DNA from: Takakia lepidozioides
Lineage: Eukaryota; Streptophyta; Takakiopsida; Takakiales; Takakiaceae
NCBI GenBank assembly: GCA_030704615.1
Contig: CM060732.1
Location: forward strand, 54,231,053 to 54,295,052
DNA length: 64,000 nt
Direction of reading: 5' to 3'
Shown: positions 1-9,491 of the stretch, piece by piece
How the letters are laid out: each line of letters starts with the position of its first letter
How positions within the stretch are numbered: the stretch's first letter is position 1
Notes under the pieces: generated by a model
Databases searched by the model: none
What the model saw: only the letters and a program-made list of their open reading frames with translations
What the model was told of the DNA's origin: nothing
Translations under genes and position numbers: made by a program

Positions 1-2
1 CT

Positions 3-236
3 GTGCCAGCTCTATCAGAGGCATCACGCCGACATGTGTTGGGTCAAGCAATGGATCTAAATTGCTTGACATGGGTCATTGGCTTGTGCATGGCTAAGCA
101 ACAGAGGTTGCAGATAGTGGTGGCTACTTCTGCACTCCCATTTGGTATTGTATCCCCTCTGCCAACCGGGACGGTTGAGGCAGTGAGTGGGGGCGAGCAC
201 ATGATCATGGGGTGCAAACACCCATGGCAGATGTAG
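3..236 (+). pseudogene. C-terminal end of DNMT3-like cytosine methyltransferase domain (fragment, copy 1)
   Basis: The translation contains SEASRRHVLGQAMDLNCLTW, nearly identical to the motif X region of the methyltransferase domain in the second element (about 12025-12110). It is followed by a conserved linker with VSGGEHM and a CKHPW-type tail, as in the second element. The catalytic motifs I to VIII would lie to the left of the window. The frame closes with TAG at 234-236, before the RT part, where the intact copy continues. This shows that the methyltransferase is a shared feature of the family and was not captured by only one copy. Confidence 0.8.
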
Positions 237-465
237 GATGAGATGCGGAAAAAGAGAGTCCTTGGATCTCTCAAGCAGCAATATGAGGAGTGGGGAGAGC
301 CATATACTGAGGATCAGTTAGTGACCAAGGTGACCAATGTTTTTGAAGAGGTTGAGAATGTTTCTTCCCCAGAGGATGTTCTCAAGGTGGTTATGGCAGA
401 GCAAGTGGAGGCTACGCCACAGTCAGATTGGGCGGACAAGGCCCAAGAGGTTGCTATCTAGCAAC

Positions 466-3105
466 CAAAGGATTTGTCTCCTACCCCCAAGCCTGATGTA
501 CCCAAGGTTGCAGTCACTAAGGACAATTGGTAACCAGATGTTGGACCTACAGTCACCGGAGGAGAGAGACGGAGGATCCAGCGATTTCTAAGGGCTTATA
601 GAAATTGCTTTGCCTTCGGTTTAAAGGATTTGGGGAGTTTGAAGGGTCAGGAGATTCGTATTGATTTGGCAAGTGATACGCCAATCTTTTGAAGGCCCTA
701 CCGGTATAGTGACATGGAGAGGTCATTGATCTAGTCACGGACTATGGAGTTGTTCGAAGCTGGATTGGTGGAGTTGTCAGGCGGGGAGTATGCCTCGGCA
801 ACGGTGATGCTAGCTAAGAAGGATATCTATGGCAATTGGACAGAAAGAAGGATGTGTGGGGACTATCGTCCTGTGAACCGTCAGACTAAGTCCGATAGAT
901 ATGCCATGCCAACTCCAAAGGAAATCTTTGATGCCATTGGGCATGCGAAGGTGTTTAGTATATTGGACTTGCGATCCAGTTACCACCAGTTGCCAATCAA
1001 AGAGGCTGACAAGCAAAAGATGGCATTCTGGGGGATTGACCAACATGGGAAGGATTCCTTGTACCAATGGCGCTTCCTACCGTTTGGGTCGAAGAATGCT
1101 CCTGCAGAGTTTCAGAGGGTTATGGATAGGATTCTCGCGGGGCTAGACTTTGCCCGGTGTTACATTGATGACATCATCGTCTTTAGTGCTACGGTTTAGG
1201 AGCATGAGAGACACCTTCAGGTGGAGTTTGAGCGCTTGAGAGCGCATGGGTTGAAATTGCACCCTGGGAAGTGCAAGTTCTTCCACAACCAGATTGAGTA
1301 TCTGGGCCACATGATATACCCTAGAGGATTGGGTGTTCAAAAGACAAAGGTGAAGGCCATTGCACGCATTCCACGCCCCATAGATGTTAGCAGAGTTCGT
1401 GCTTTCATGGGGTTGACAAACTACTATCGACGGTTTGTCAAGGGATTTAGCAGCATTACAAAGGCTCTTACTAAGTTGACCAAGGTGGGTCAGGAGTGGC
1501 AGTGGGAGGAGGAGCAGGAGGAAGCCTTTGAGGAACTCAAGGCTCGATTGACTTCTGCACATATTCTGAGGCGGCCTATTCGGGGGCGGCCTTTCCAGCT
1601 ACATACGGATTGGAGTATGCTGGGGATTGGAGTAGTGCTCACACAGATGGATGGTGAGGGAAGAGAGTTCGTAGTGGCATATGCTAGCCGCTCAAACAAT
1701 GATGCTGAGGCAAAGTATAGTTCCTATGAAGGGGAGTGTCTAGCTGCGGTATGGGCAGTGCCACATTTCAGATGCTACCTCTATGTCAATCTCTTCACCC
1801 TTATCATGGATCACCAACCATTGAAGTGGTTGAAGGAATCAGACAAGCTTACAAGGAAGCTTGCACGGTGGGCACTTATGCTTCAAGAATACGACTTTCA
1901 GGTGGTGCATCGAGCCGGTATTGTCAATCGGGATGCAGATGGATTGAGTCGTAATCCATGCACGAGCGAGCATGATGATACTGGAGCTTGGTGGCATGGT
2001 AAGACAGATGAGGAGATGGTGCCAGGATGGCATGCATCTGCCTTTTTGTGCATCCTAGCAATGGGAGCTCAAGCTGGTCCATCCCATAGCATTGGTCATG
2101 TAGATGGTATGCATGACGATCCGGAGATCAGTGAGGAGCTTGGTGGTGCTAAGGATGTGCATGAAGATGCAGCAGTGTTGGCCTACCTTCGTACTAGAGA
2201 GACAACAGCCAATGTGACTGCTAAGGAGAGAGATCGGATCCTACAAAAAGCCAAGAGGTTCAAGTGGGAGGGGACTCACCTACTCTGAGTATGGGAGGAT
2301 GGACGAGTGAGGATTGTGCCTCATCCAACACAACGAGCGCGATTGGTACGCCATGCCCATGAGGAGTTGGGACATTTTGGGGTGCGGCGCACTCATAGTT
2401 TGCTGCAAGGACAGTACTGGTGGCGGGGCATGCACACGGATGTGCAATAGTTAGTGGCAAGGTGCATGATGTGTGATAGAGTGCGAGCTTCTTTCAATGC
2501 ACCTACTCCATAATTGCATCATTTACCCATTATGGGTTTGGGCTATCGTTGGAGTCTTAACTTCGCAGGCCCATTGCCATTAACGATTCGCTATAACAAG
2601 TATGTGCTGGTGATGGTGGAACATTTCTCCAAGTGGATTGAACTGGTGGCATTGCCTGACAAGGCAAGTGAGGGGGCTGCGTATGCATTTTTAGATCGAG
2701 TGCTTAGCCAATTTGGTGCTCCAGCCGAGGTACTCACGGACCAGGGGAGAGAGTTCTTGGGGGAGTTTCAGGCGTTGTGTGAGCAAGCCTTGATAGATCA
2801 CCGCACTACTACTCGGGATCATCCCGAGGCTAATGACTTGGCAGAGAGGGTTGTACAAACACTCAAGCGAGGCTTGCGCAAGTATGGCTTGCAGAAGGGA
2901 CACTTAGGAGATTGGGACTTTCAGCTACCTTGGTTGGCCATGGGCTATAGATTTAGCAAACAAGCATCACTTGCCTCGTTCTTGCCTTATTTCCTTCTTT
3001 TTGGCCGAGAGCCAGATTTGCCTGCATCTATTCGCAGGGAGACTGCAGTAGTTCTCAACCTTGATGATCCGGATGTGTGGATACAAGCATGTGCCCAGCG
3101 GGGTC
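466..3105 (+). pseudogene. Ty3/gypsy RT-RNase H-integrase, degenerate (copy 1)
   Basis: The reverse transcriptase region (about 600-1340) retains CYIDDIIVF, the YxDD active site. RNase H (about 1590-1960) retains TDWS, YEGE, MDHQP and NRDADGLSR. The integrase (about 2350-3105) retains the zinc-binding His/Cys segment, LTDQG and the following DHPEA/E region. Compared with copy 2 the reading frame is broken by stops near 689 (CGG in copy 2), 732 (CAG), 1197, 2286 (CGA), 2448 (CAG) and 2511 (CAG). The integrase C-terminus is lost at the inversion breakpoint at 3106. It is a dead pseudogene. Confidence 0.9.
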
Positions 3106-3757
3106 GTTAACCATGACTAAAACCATGACAGCTGTCGTGCACCTAAACATCGTGCCATAATATACATCGTTGTCCACCATACATTCTAAGCACACAATCC
3201 TAGAAACCTATGCCACAATCGCCCCCCTAGCTGGTGATTAGGTCCCTCCAACACCGGATAACTGACAAGTATCCATCTCAATAAAATCATCGCTTGGTCT
3301 TCAATCGCACATGTCCTAGTATCTAAAATCAATAGATCAAGAGGCTGGGTGCAAAAGTAGCCCCATCGTTACTCGCCTTCCTGCAATCCATGATCTTCAA
3401 TTAAGTATCCATGGCGTTGAGCTCCCATCAGCTAGACCTTGGATCACTTGTCAATTCCACCATTGTCATGCCCACTACCTATGTCCAAGGCATCGTGGAC
3501 ACAACCATTCTCCACTAGGAACCTTCTCAAGTGGCGGTGTCAAGCATCCCATGTGCCACCCCCTTGAGCATTTGTCACACACCAACATGGTCGCGGCACC
3601 ACCAGCATACCCACATAGCATGTAACGCAACCCTGTAGGGTACCACTGCAAGGTTGGGATGTATCCTCCCATCCACATGTGGAAGGTGACATGGCGCACA
3701 ATTGCGCACATGGTCTTTCCATACCATGCCATCTCGAATTACCTACTTCTAGTTAAC
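3106..3757 (-). other. Inverted 3' segment of copy 1 bounded by GTTAAC palindromes
   Basis: Read on the minus strand this block gives, in order, the end of the polyprotein with its PHD finger, a 3' untranslated stretch matching 15540-15780 of copy 2, the polypurine tract (3218-3229), an 86-bp U3-like block (3132-3217) and the first bases of the LTR core (TGTCATGG). Both breakpoints are the palindrome GTTAAC (3106-3111 and 3752-3757). Re-inverting the block restores the order seen in copy 2, minus a deletion of the integrase C-terminal part. Confidence 0.85.
3475..3732 (-). pseudogene. PHD finger of copy 1 polyprotein, inverted
   Basis: The minus-strand translation contains the C4HC3 pattern CGYAGGAATMLVCDKCSRGW, then HMGC, LTPPLEKVPSGEW and LCPRC. 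It is almost identical to the C-terminal PHD finger of copy 2 (15390-15539). PHD fingers usually bind histone H3 tails. Conservation of all zinc ligands in two diverged copies suggests that the finger was under selection while the family was active. It is separated from its integrase by the inversion. Confidence 0.85.
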
Positions 3758-4162
3758 TAGGACATTTTGGATATTTATATTTGTATTTTGTGTGTTGGGA
3801 CTTCATTTGGTCTCACATGCCAAATGAGGTGTCAAACCTCACTTGGGACATGGGGATGGGTTTTCCCCTTGTGAGTGTTGAGGAGGGCTCATCTTCTTGT
3901 AGTTGAGCCTCCATGAGCCTCCCCCACCTCCATAGCTCTAGGTATTGAGAGGGAGTGTGGTGAGGGCTTTGTAGGGTGGATTCCTTTAGCTAAGGTGCCC
4001 TTGGCTTGACTTGATTTATGTGATTGAGTGGATTCATGAGTGGAGTGTTTCCATTGTGTGTTCACTTTCATTATCATTGTGGCATAGGTTTCTAGGATTG
4101 TGTGCTTAGAATGTATGGTGGACAACGATGTATGTTGTGGCACAATGCTTAGGTGCACGACA
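3758..4162 (+). repeat. 3' LTR remnant of copy 1 (core plus terminal U3-like block)
   Basis: The core (to 4076, ending TTATCA) shares short blocks with the LTR core of copy 2, such as CTTGGCTTGACTTG and GGCTCATCTT. It is followed directly by an 85-bp block (4078-4162, TGTGGCATAGG to GCACGACA) that is also present inverted at 3132-3217, next to the polypurine tract. The order polypurine tract, U3 block, core, U3 block is therefore the same as in copy 2, although the sequences have diverged. Confidence 0.75.
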
Positions 4163-4329
4163 TTAGGTTTGTAAGTGATTCAACACAACAAGAGCATTAC
4201 GCGTGTCATAGTACAAGTTGTAAGAAAGCAAAAGATACATAGTTATACAGTCAAACAGACAACTATCAATTTCTGTGGAATCTCTTGCCAATGGCAGGAT
4301 GGGTTGGGAACAGCCAAGTCAGGAGGTGA
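4163..4329. other. Short spacer without recognisable feature
   Basis: This AT-rich sequence lies between the end of copy 1 and the PPR pseudogene. No gene or repeat is recognised. Confidence 0.4.
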
Positions 4330-4815
4330 ATGCCTGTCAAATTACCACATGTCCTTCTGAACATTGCACCTGCCCTACTGGACATGTATGCCAAATGTGG
4401 GTGCATCGAGGATGCCAAGGGAGTGTTCAACATTGTGGCTGAACGAGATGTGGTGTCGTGGAATGCGATGCTTGCAGGGTATGCACAGCTGGGGCGCGGG
4501 ATGGAAGCTCCAACCTTTGAGCAAATGATGGGGGAAGGGGTGAAGGCCGCCGACATAATGTTTGTGTGCGTTTGCAGTGTGTCTGGCAGCCCTGGAATAG
4601 GGCAAAGAGATCCCTAGTAACATCAACAAATCTGCAACTGTACCAGATGTCATCCTGAACATTGTTGTGGTGGCCATGTATGCTAAATGTGGGAGCATTG
4701 AGGATGCCAAGGGAGTGTTCAACACTATGGCTGAACCAGATGTGGTGTCGTGGAATGCGATGCTTGCAGGGTGTGTAGAGCAGGAGTGCGGGATGGGGCT
4801 TTGGACACCTAAAAG
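4330..4815 (+). pseudogene. PLS-class PPR pseudogene fragment
   Basis: Two PPR units are visible, each with MYAKCG, IEDAKGVFN, a RDVVSW- or PDVVSW-type segment and NAMLAG. They lie at about 4382-4540 and 4673-4800 and are separated by a stretch with stop codons (TAG at 4615). This looks like a small remnant of a plant organelle-targeted PLS PPR gene like the one at 36841-38583. The coding match ends near 4815. The sequence 4816-4857 that follows resembles 16751-16798 instead, and the second retrotransposon begins at 4858. Confidence 0.8.
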
Positions 4816-4857
4816 GGTGAAGGTACCTTCTTCATCATATTTCACCCTGTTTTCCCT

Positions 4858-5184
4858 TGTCAAGTTATTTTACCACTAGTGTGAAACTAGCTAGGAAATA
4901 GCTAGCTTTTACATATTGACATTTGGGATTGGCCCAAGTGTCAATCCAGGGGTCAAGGCAGATTTAGGCCCTGGAGTGGTTATATTCACGGCAAGCGCGG
5001 GAGGCTCATCTTTCTCGAGTTGAGCCTCACCGCGCCTAGCTATGGCGCCGTAGTGTGGATTCCCCATGGCGTGGGGTGCACTTGGCTTGACTTGTATTTG
5101 AGTGATGAGGTTATATATGCATGAGTTTATGCTTCAGCTTTGTGAGCTCGCATGAGCTTGTGCTTGTATTCTTCTTCTTTATCA
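4858..5184 (+). repeat. 5' LTR core (327 bp, lacking the U3 block)
   Basis: It is nearly identical to 15990-16316, with one visible difference, and has the same length. It starts TGTCAAG and ends TTTATCA. A TATATAT box lies at 5112-5118. The 188-bp block that precedes the core in the 3' LTR is missing here, so the element begins inside what should be the LTR. Confidence 0.9.
5112..5118 (+). promoter_or_regulatory. LTR TATA box
   Basis: TATATAT lies about 66 bp upstream of the end of the LTR core and is repeated at 16244-16250 in the 3' LTR. It is the best candidate for the element's core promoter and would place the RNA start around 5145. Confidence 0.5.
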
Positions 5185-5199
5185 CTCGAGAAAGATGAG

Positions 5200-5226
5200 C
5201 TCGTATCTATGAGTGCTAGATACGAG
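5200..5226 (+). other. Perfect 10-bp stem hairpin just downstream of the 5' LTR
   Basis: CTCGTATCTA (5200-5209), a 7-base loop and TAGATACGAG (5217-5226) form a perfect stem 15 bases after the LTR end. This is where the minus-strand primer-binding site is expected, and no match to the common plant initiator-Met PBS is seen there. A structural role in priming, packaging or translation is possible but unproven. Confidence 0.6.
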
Positions 5227-5871
5227 TTAGTTGTAGCACTTGTGGTTTTTGCTTGAGAATGAGAGAAACCAAGTTGTTATGCAAGGAGCACCGTGGAGCT
5301 CTTGGTTGTTAGAAGCGGAGGCGATGTGGGTTACGAGGTGGTAAACCTTGGCATTCGATCTTCAGCTTCAGAGATGAAAGCACCATACTGTAGGTAATTC
5401 CAGAGCACCTTGATGGTTTCAGATTGTGTACATGCATGAGCAAGCACGATTGGGAAGAGGACCAGTCAAGAGCAGGTTATAGTGGCTTTGGTGGCAAAGC
5501 TGAGAACTGGACTTGGGAATGCGAGCTGTCATTGTGTGAAGGATTGCAAGACCAAGCGAAAGGGCTGATTTGGCTTGGGGCAAATCAGTGCACTTTGTGG
5601 AGTATGGTGAGATTGGGTTTCAATCTCGAGCTTCAGCATTGAGAGGGCTCTTGTCATGGCAAGAGCAGGGCTGGAACAGGAGCTAAGAGGTGCGGCAAGG
5701 CCATGGAATGTGCACCTAGGGTTTCAGAGCTTGGAAGAAGAGCTCTTGCACCACAAGAGAAGTGTCTTGTGGCTGGAAATGTAAGCCTTAGGGTTTCAGG
5801 AGCTTGGCAAGGGCTGTGGAGTGCTTAGTCTTGTCTTAGAGAGCATCAAGGAGCCAAGGAGCCAAGATAGG

Positions 5872-6265
5872 GGGCTGATATCTCTTGTGTGAAGAGGTTG
5901 CATGTGTGGAGCATGTATTCAGCTCATTGAAGCTTCCATCTTCAAGCTTGGAGGGCAAGCAAGGAAGAGGGAAGGGCTGACTTCCCTTATGTGAGGGCAA
6001 TGTATGTGTGGAGCATGCTATCAGCCTGGTGAAGGCTTGCACTTTTAGGTGTGGGAGTGCAAGGAAGGAAGGAAGGGGCTGGTTTCCCTGTAGGGCATGT
6101 AGAGCATGCTTTCAGCCTGCTGAAGCTTGTATTTTCAGGTTTGTGGATGCAAGAAATGAAGCAAAGGAGCTGATTCTCTTATGGTGAGAGTGGGGCATGT
6201 GTGGAGCATGCCTTCAGCCCATTGAGGCTCTTGTTTTCAAGCCTTAGAGAGCTAGAACGGAAGGT
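5872..6265 (+). repeat. Diverged ~100-bp tandem repeats (about four units) in the leader
   Basis: Each unit contains a GGCTG(A/G)-type start, a GTGTGGAGCATG block, a CAGC(C/T)-rich block and a TTCAAGC/TTCAGG-type block ending in a purine-rich AAG tract. Units begin near 5872, 5975, 6075 and 6168. Divergence between units is high, so they are old relative to the LTRs. Confidence 0.65.
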
Positions 6266-6717
6266 CTAGGGCTGGTTTCCACTTGGAGTGAAAGAAAAGC
6301 ACTTGTAGGGCCTATGTGAGTTGGGGTTTCAACTTCAAGCTTGAAGGGAGCGCAACTCTTGAAGCAACAGGTGTAGAGGGCTGGAATAGGCTCTAAGACA
6401 GATGCTATGGCCAATGAGAGTGCTTGAATGAGTGCTCACAAGGGCTGGGAACCAGCAGGGCTTGGTTGTTTGCCATTGAGTTTAGTGGCGTGTTTGGGGA
6501 GGCTAAGTGAGAAAGAAGGCTTGGTTTGTGGCAACCACCTCATGGCTTAGGGCTACTATGGTGGTGTGTGGGAGCCGAAAGAGCAAGGATACCTTGCTGA
6601 TTTCCTCACAGCCACCATAGCTCGGTGGAAAGAAGCCTAGAGTCCAAGAGACACAAACCCTAGCTTGGCGTGGCTAAACCCCTTGGAGAAATGGCTAAAC
6701 TGCCAGAGCGGCCATGT

Positions 6718-7500
6718 GTGGGGCTGTGACAGGCTGTGGCAAGCTGTGACGGGCTGTGGCAAGCTGTGACAGGCTGTGATGGGCTGTGATAGGCTGTGCC
6801 CAGTGGCCTGTGGGGCTGTGACGGGCTGTGACAGGCTGTGATGGGCTGTGATGGGCTGTGACAGGCTGTGCCCTGTGCCGTGTGGGGCTGTGACGGGCTG
6901 TGTCAGGCTGTGACAGGCTGTGCCCAGTGGCCTTTGGGGCTGTGACGGGCTGTGACAGGCTGTGACAGGCTGTGCCCTGTGCCCTGTGGGGCTGTGACGG
7001 GCTGTGAGGGGCTGTGACAGGCCGTGCCCATGGCCTTTGGGGCTGTGACGGCTGTGAGGGGCTGTGACAGGCCGTGCCTGAGGCCTTTGAGGCTGTGAGG
7101 GGCTGTGAGGGGCTGTGACAGGCCGTGCCCTAGGCCTTTGAGGCTGTGACGGGCTGTGATGGGCTGTGGCAAGCTGTGACAGGCTGTGATGGGCTGTGAT
7201 GGGCTGTGACAGGCTGTGCCCTGTGCCCTGTGAGGCTGTGACGGGCTGTGAGGGGCTGTGACAGGCCGTGCCCATGGCCTTTGGGGCTGTGACGGGCTGT
7301 GAGGGGCTGTGACAGGCCGTGCCCATGGCCTTTGGGGCTGTGAGGGGCTGTGAGGGGCTGTGACAGGCCGTGCCCATGGCCTTTGGGGCTGTGACGGGCT
7401 GTGAGGGGCTGTGACAGGCCGTGCCTGAGGCCTTTGAGGCTGTGACGGGCTGTGAGGGGCTGCGACAGGCTGTGCCCAGTGGCCTGTGGGACTGTGACGG
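6718..7500 (+). repeat. Minisatellite of GGCTGTGA-based units
   Basis: About 0.8 kb is built almost entirely of the 10-mer GGGCTGTGAC/GGCTGTGACA and its variants. They are organised into higher-order units of roughly 60-70 bp that end in GTGCCCATGGCCTTTG or GTGCCCTGTGCC. The tract lies in the leader of the retrotransposon and has strong strand asymmetry (G/T-rich on +). Confidence 0.9.
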
Positions 7501-8225
7501 CCTGACCAGTGAGCTGTGTGGGCCTGTGCTGGTTTGTGGTGGCCCGTGTTGACCTGTGGACGGCTTGTGCTGACTCGTGGAGGCACTGGTGGACTGCCTA
7601 AGGACTGGCATGTGGTCTAGAAGGCCGAATTTTGAAGCTCGTGGAGGGCGGTTTGAGGAGTATCTTCATGATATTCCCATGGTCATGCAAGTGAGGGTAG
7701 AGAGGAGAGGCAGAGTGTTGGGATGAGAGCATGCTGGGGTTAGGCATTGCTTTAGCTTCTCTTCCTCGTAGTTTCCACCCTCTCATTAGGCCAAGACCTT
7801 TCCGTAGGTGGAGGCAAGAGTCAGTCCGGGTTTGGGCTGGGGTGTCCTTGCAGGAGCAACACCGTGGAGTTGTTTTTGGTGTGGGGGAGTTGTCGATCTG
7901 ATTTCTTGTGTTTGGATCCCCTCCATACCTGCATGCTTGACTGTGCGCCATGCTAGTTTTGTGTGGGCGCTTGTTTTTATAGGTGATTGGTCCGGATTTG
8001 ATCACCGGCCAGTCCTAGAGCATGCTGTCGATGGTGAGGCTGGGGTGATGACCAGCCAGACCATCATTGTTTCTCCTGTGGTGAGGTTGGAGGTGATGAC
8101 CAGCCAACCATAGGAGTGCTTGCGGTGGATGCAGGTACAGGTGTAGGCTATGTTAGGAACTTAGTATTCCAAACCATAAGCCGCAACAGGTTCTCTACCC
8201 GGTTACCTTGTGGAGAGGGGGTTAG

Positions 8226-9491
8226 GGACATGTTCATGACCGGTTGAGTGTCAACACGGAGGTGCCACTAGTTGCTGGGGACAGTGCCGGTTCGAGCACT
8301 AGCGATACTAGTGGGTACACGAGACGAGGTGTGCGGTTTAGGCCACCTTCACCTCCTGTGTCTTCTACGGAAGGTTCTGATTCGGATTGTGAATCAGGAG
8401 GACTCATACCGGCGGTGCAAGTTGTTTCTTTGCCATTGTTGTGGGACACAATGGAGGAGATGTATGGAGCTACCAAGGGGCCACGAAGGTACTCTGGGGC
8501 GGTGGGCACCATCGAGTTGGATGATTTTATCCAAGAGTTTGATAGTTGGTGTGATTTGCAGCAAATGCGCAATCCACAACTATTTACGCCTTTCATGGCA
8601 TGGAAGGGGCTGTTTCAGCACCTTGAGGGGCCGCCTATGGATGATTACCATGAGTTCAGGCGGGGGCATGAGGTTGAGATCGAGGAGTGGAGGATGTACT
8701 GGTCACCCGACTATGTCTCCATCACTAGGGGCACTAGAGCCACGAGGGCAGTGGCTACACCTGCCGCTGCACCGGCAGCTTCAGCAAGCAGCAGTGGGAC
8801 TGGTGGTACAGTAGCTACGACGTCCACCCAAGCCACTACCGCACCAGCACTAGCACCCGTGCCTGCCTTCAACCCTGTTGTGGAGTTCTTCGAAGAGTTG
8901 AGAGGGAACTACCAAGGGGTGAGGACAGAGAAGTTGCGGAGCTTGCAAGAGTTCCAACGGAAGCCGACCGAGAGCTTGAGGGAGGCTTTCACTCGCATGA
9001 GGCGCTTGATAAATGTAACCCAAGGGGTTACGGAAGCTCAGGCAGTCCAATTCTGGTATGGGATATTGGACAAGGAGCTGAGGAGAAGGGTGCGGGATGC
9101 AACTCTCCTACAAGCGGCCCAACCCACCTTAGCAAATGTGTTTTTGCTGGCAGAGCGGATAGAGCTCAACATGGTGGAGGAACGAGTGGTCATGGTGGGA
9201 TTTGCTAAGGAGACACCACGGGGTAGTGGTGCTCCTAGCCAACCACTACCTCAACGTGCTCAAGGCAACAAGGGGGCTCAGGTGAAGCTCAGGGAAGGGC
9301 AGAGAGGACCTCAGATGCAGGGGTCTCTCCCTTCATTTGCTGGCCAACAACGGGCGGATGTGGTGTGCTGGACATGTGGAGGACCCCATGTCAAGAAGGA
9401 TTGTCCAGAGGGAGGCAAAGGGCCGGCACATGCACAGCCTGCACAGTTACAGTGTGGGCATTGTGGCAAACACGGGCATGGAGAGGCCAGT
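8226..9491 (+). CDS. gag: gag polyprotein (copy 2)
   Basis: This frame encodes the retrotransposon capsid/nucleocapsid, about 420 residues, which assembles the virus-like particle and binds RNA. The capsid-like region (about 8500-9200) contains the usual gypsy pattern of FFEELRGNYQ, LQEFQRKPTESLREAFTRMR and a following LINV and WYGI segment. Two zinc knuckles follow: CWTCGGPHVKKDC (spacing C2C3H4C) and CGHCGKHGHGEAS. The last cysteine of the second lies in the -1 frame at 9491, so the knuckle is completed only by reading on into the pol frame. No ATG precedes the capsid region in frame; the first in-frame ATG is near 8451. Translation may start at a non-AUG codon, upstream by splicing, or the start may be lost. 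Confidence 0.8.

Larger units (their letters stand above)
1..4162 (+). mobile_element. Degenerate Ty3/gypsy element with DNMT and PHD domains (copy 1, 5' end outside window)
   Basis: This is the 3' half of a Ty3/gypsy LTR retrotransposon of the same family as the copy at 4858-16505. It keeps the end of a cytosine methyltransferase domain, then RT, RNase H and integrase in canonical order, all interrupted by stop codons. The PHD finger and the polypurine tract follow in inverted orientation (3106-3757), and LTR sequence ends at GTGCACGACA near 4162. Its LTR differs strongly from the second copy, so it belongs to another subfamily. It is inactive as it stands. The 5' LTR, gag and protease lie outside the window. 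Confidence 0.9.
5227..8225 (+). other. Long 5' leader of copy 2
   Basis: About 3 kb lies between the LTR and the gag frame. It contains no supported coding region, but it has two repeat tracts (5872-6265 and 6718-7500). The open minus-strand frames over 6637-7611 are a by-product of the short repeat and are not taken as genes. Confidence 0.6.

Noticed and set aside
6637-7611. Long minus-strand ORF (324 codons) rich in Ser-Gln-Pro-Val-Thr
   Set aside because: It lies wholly in the GGCTGTGA minisatellite. A second frame is open for the same reason, and there is no domain or composition typical of a protein gene.
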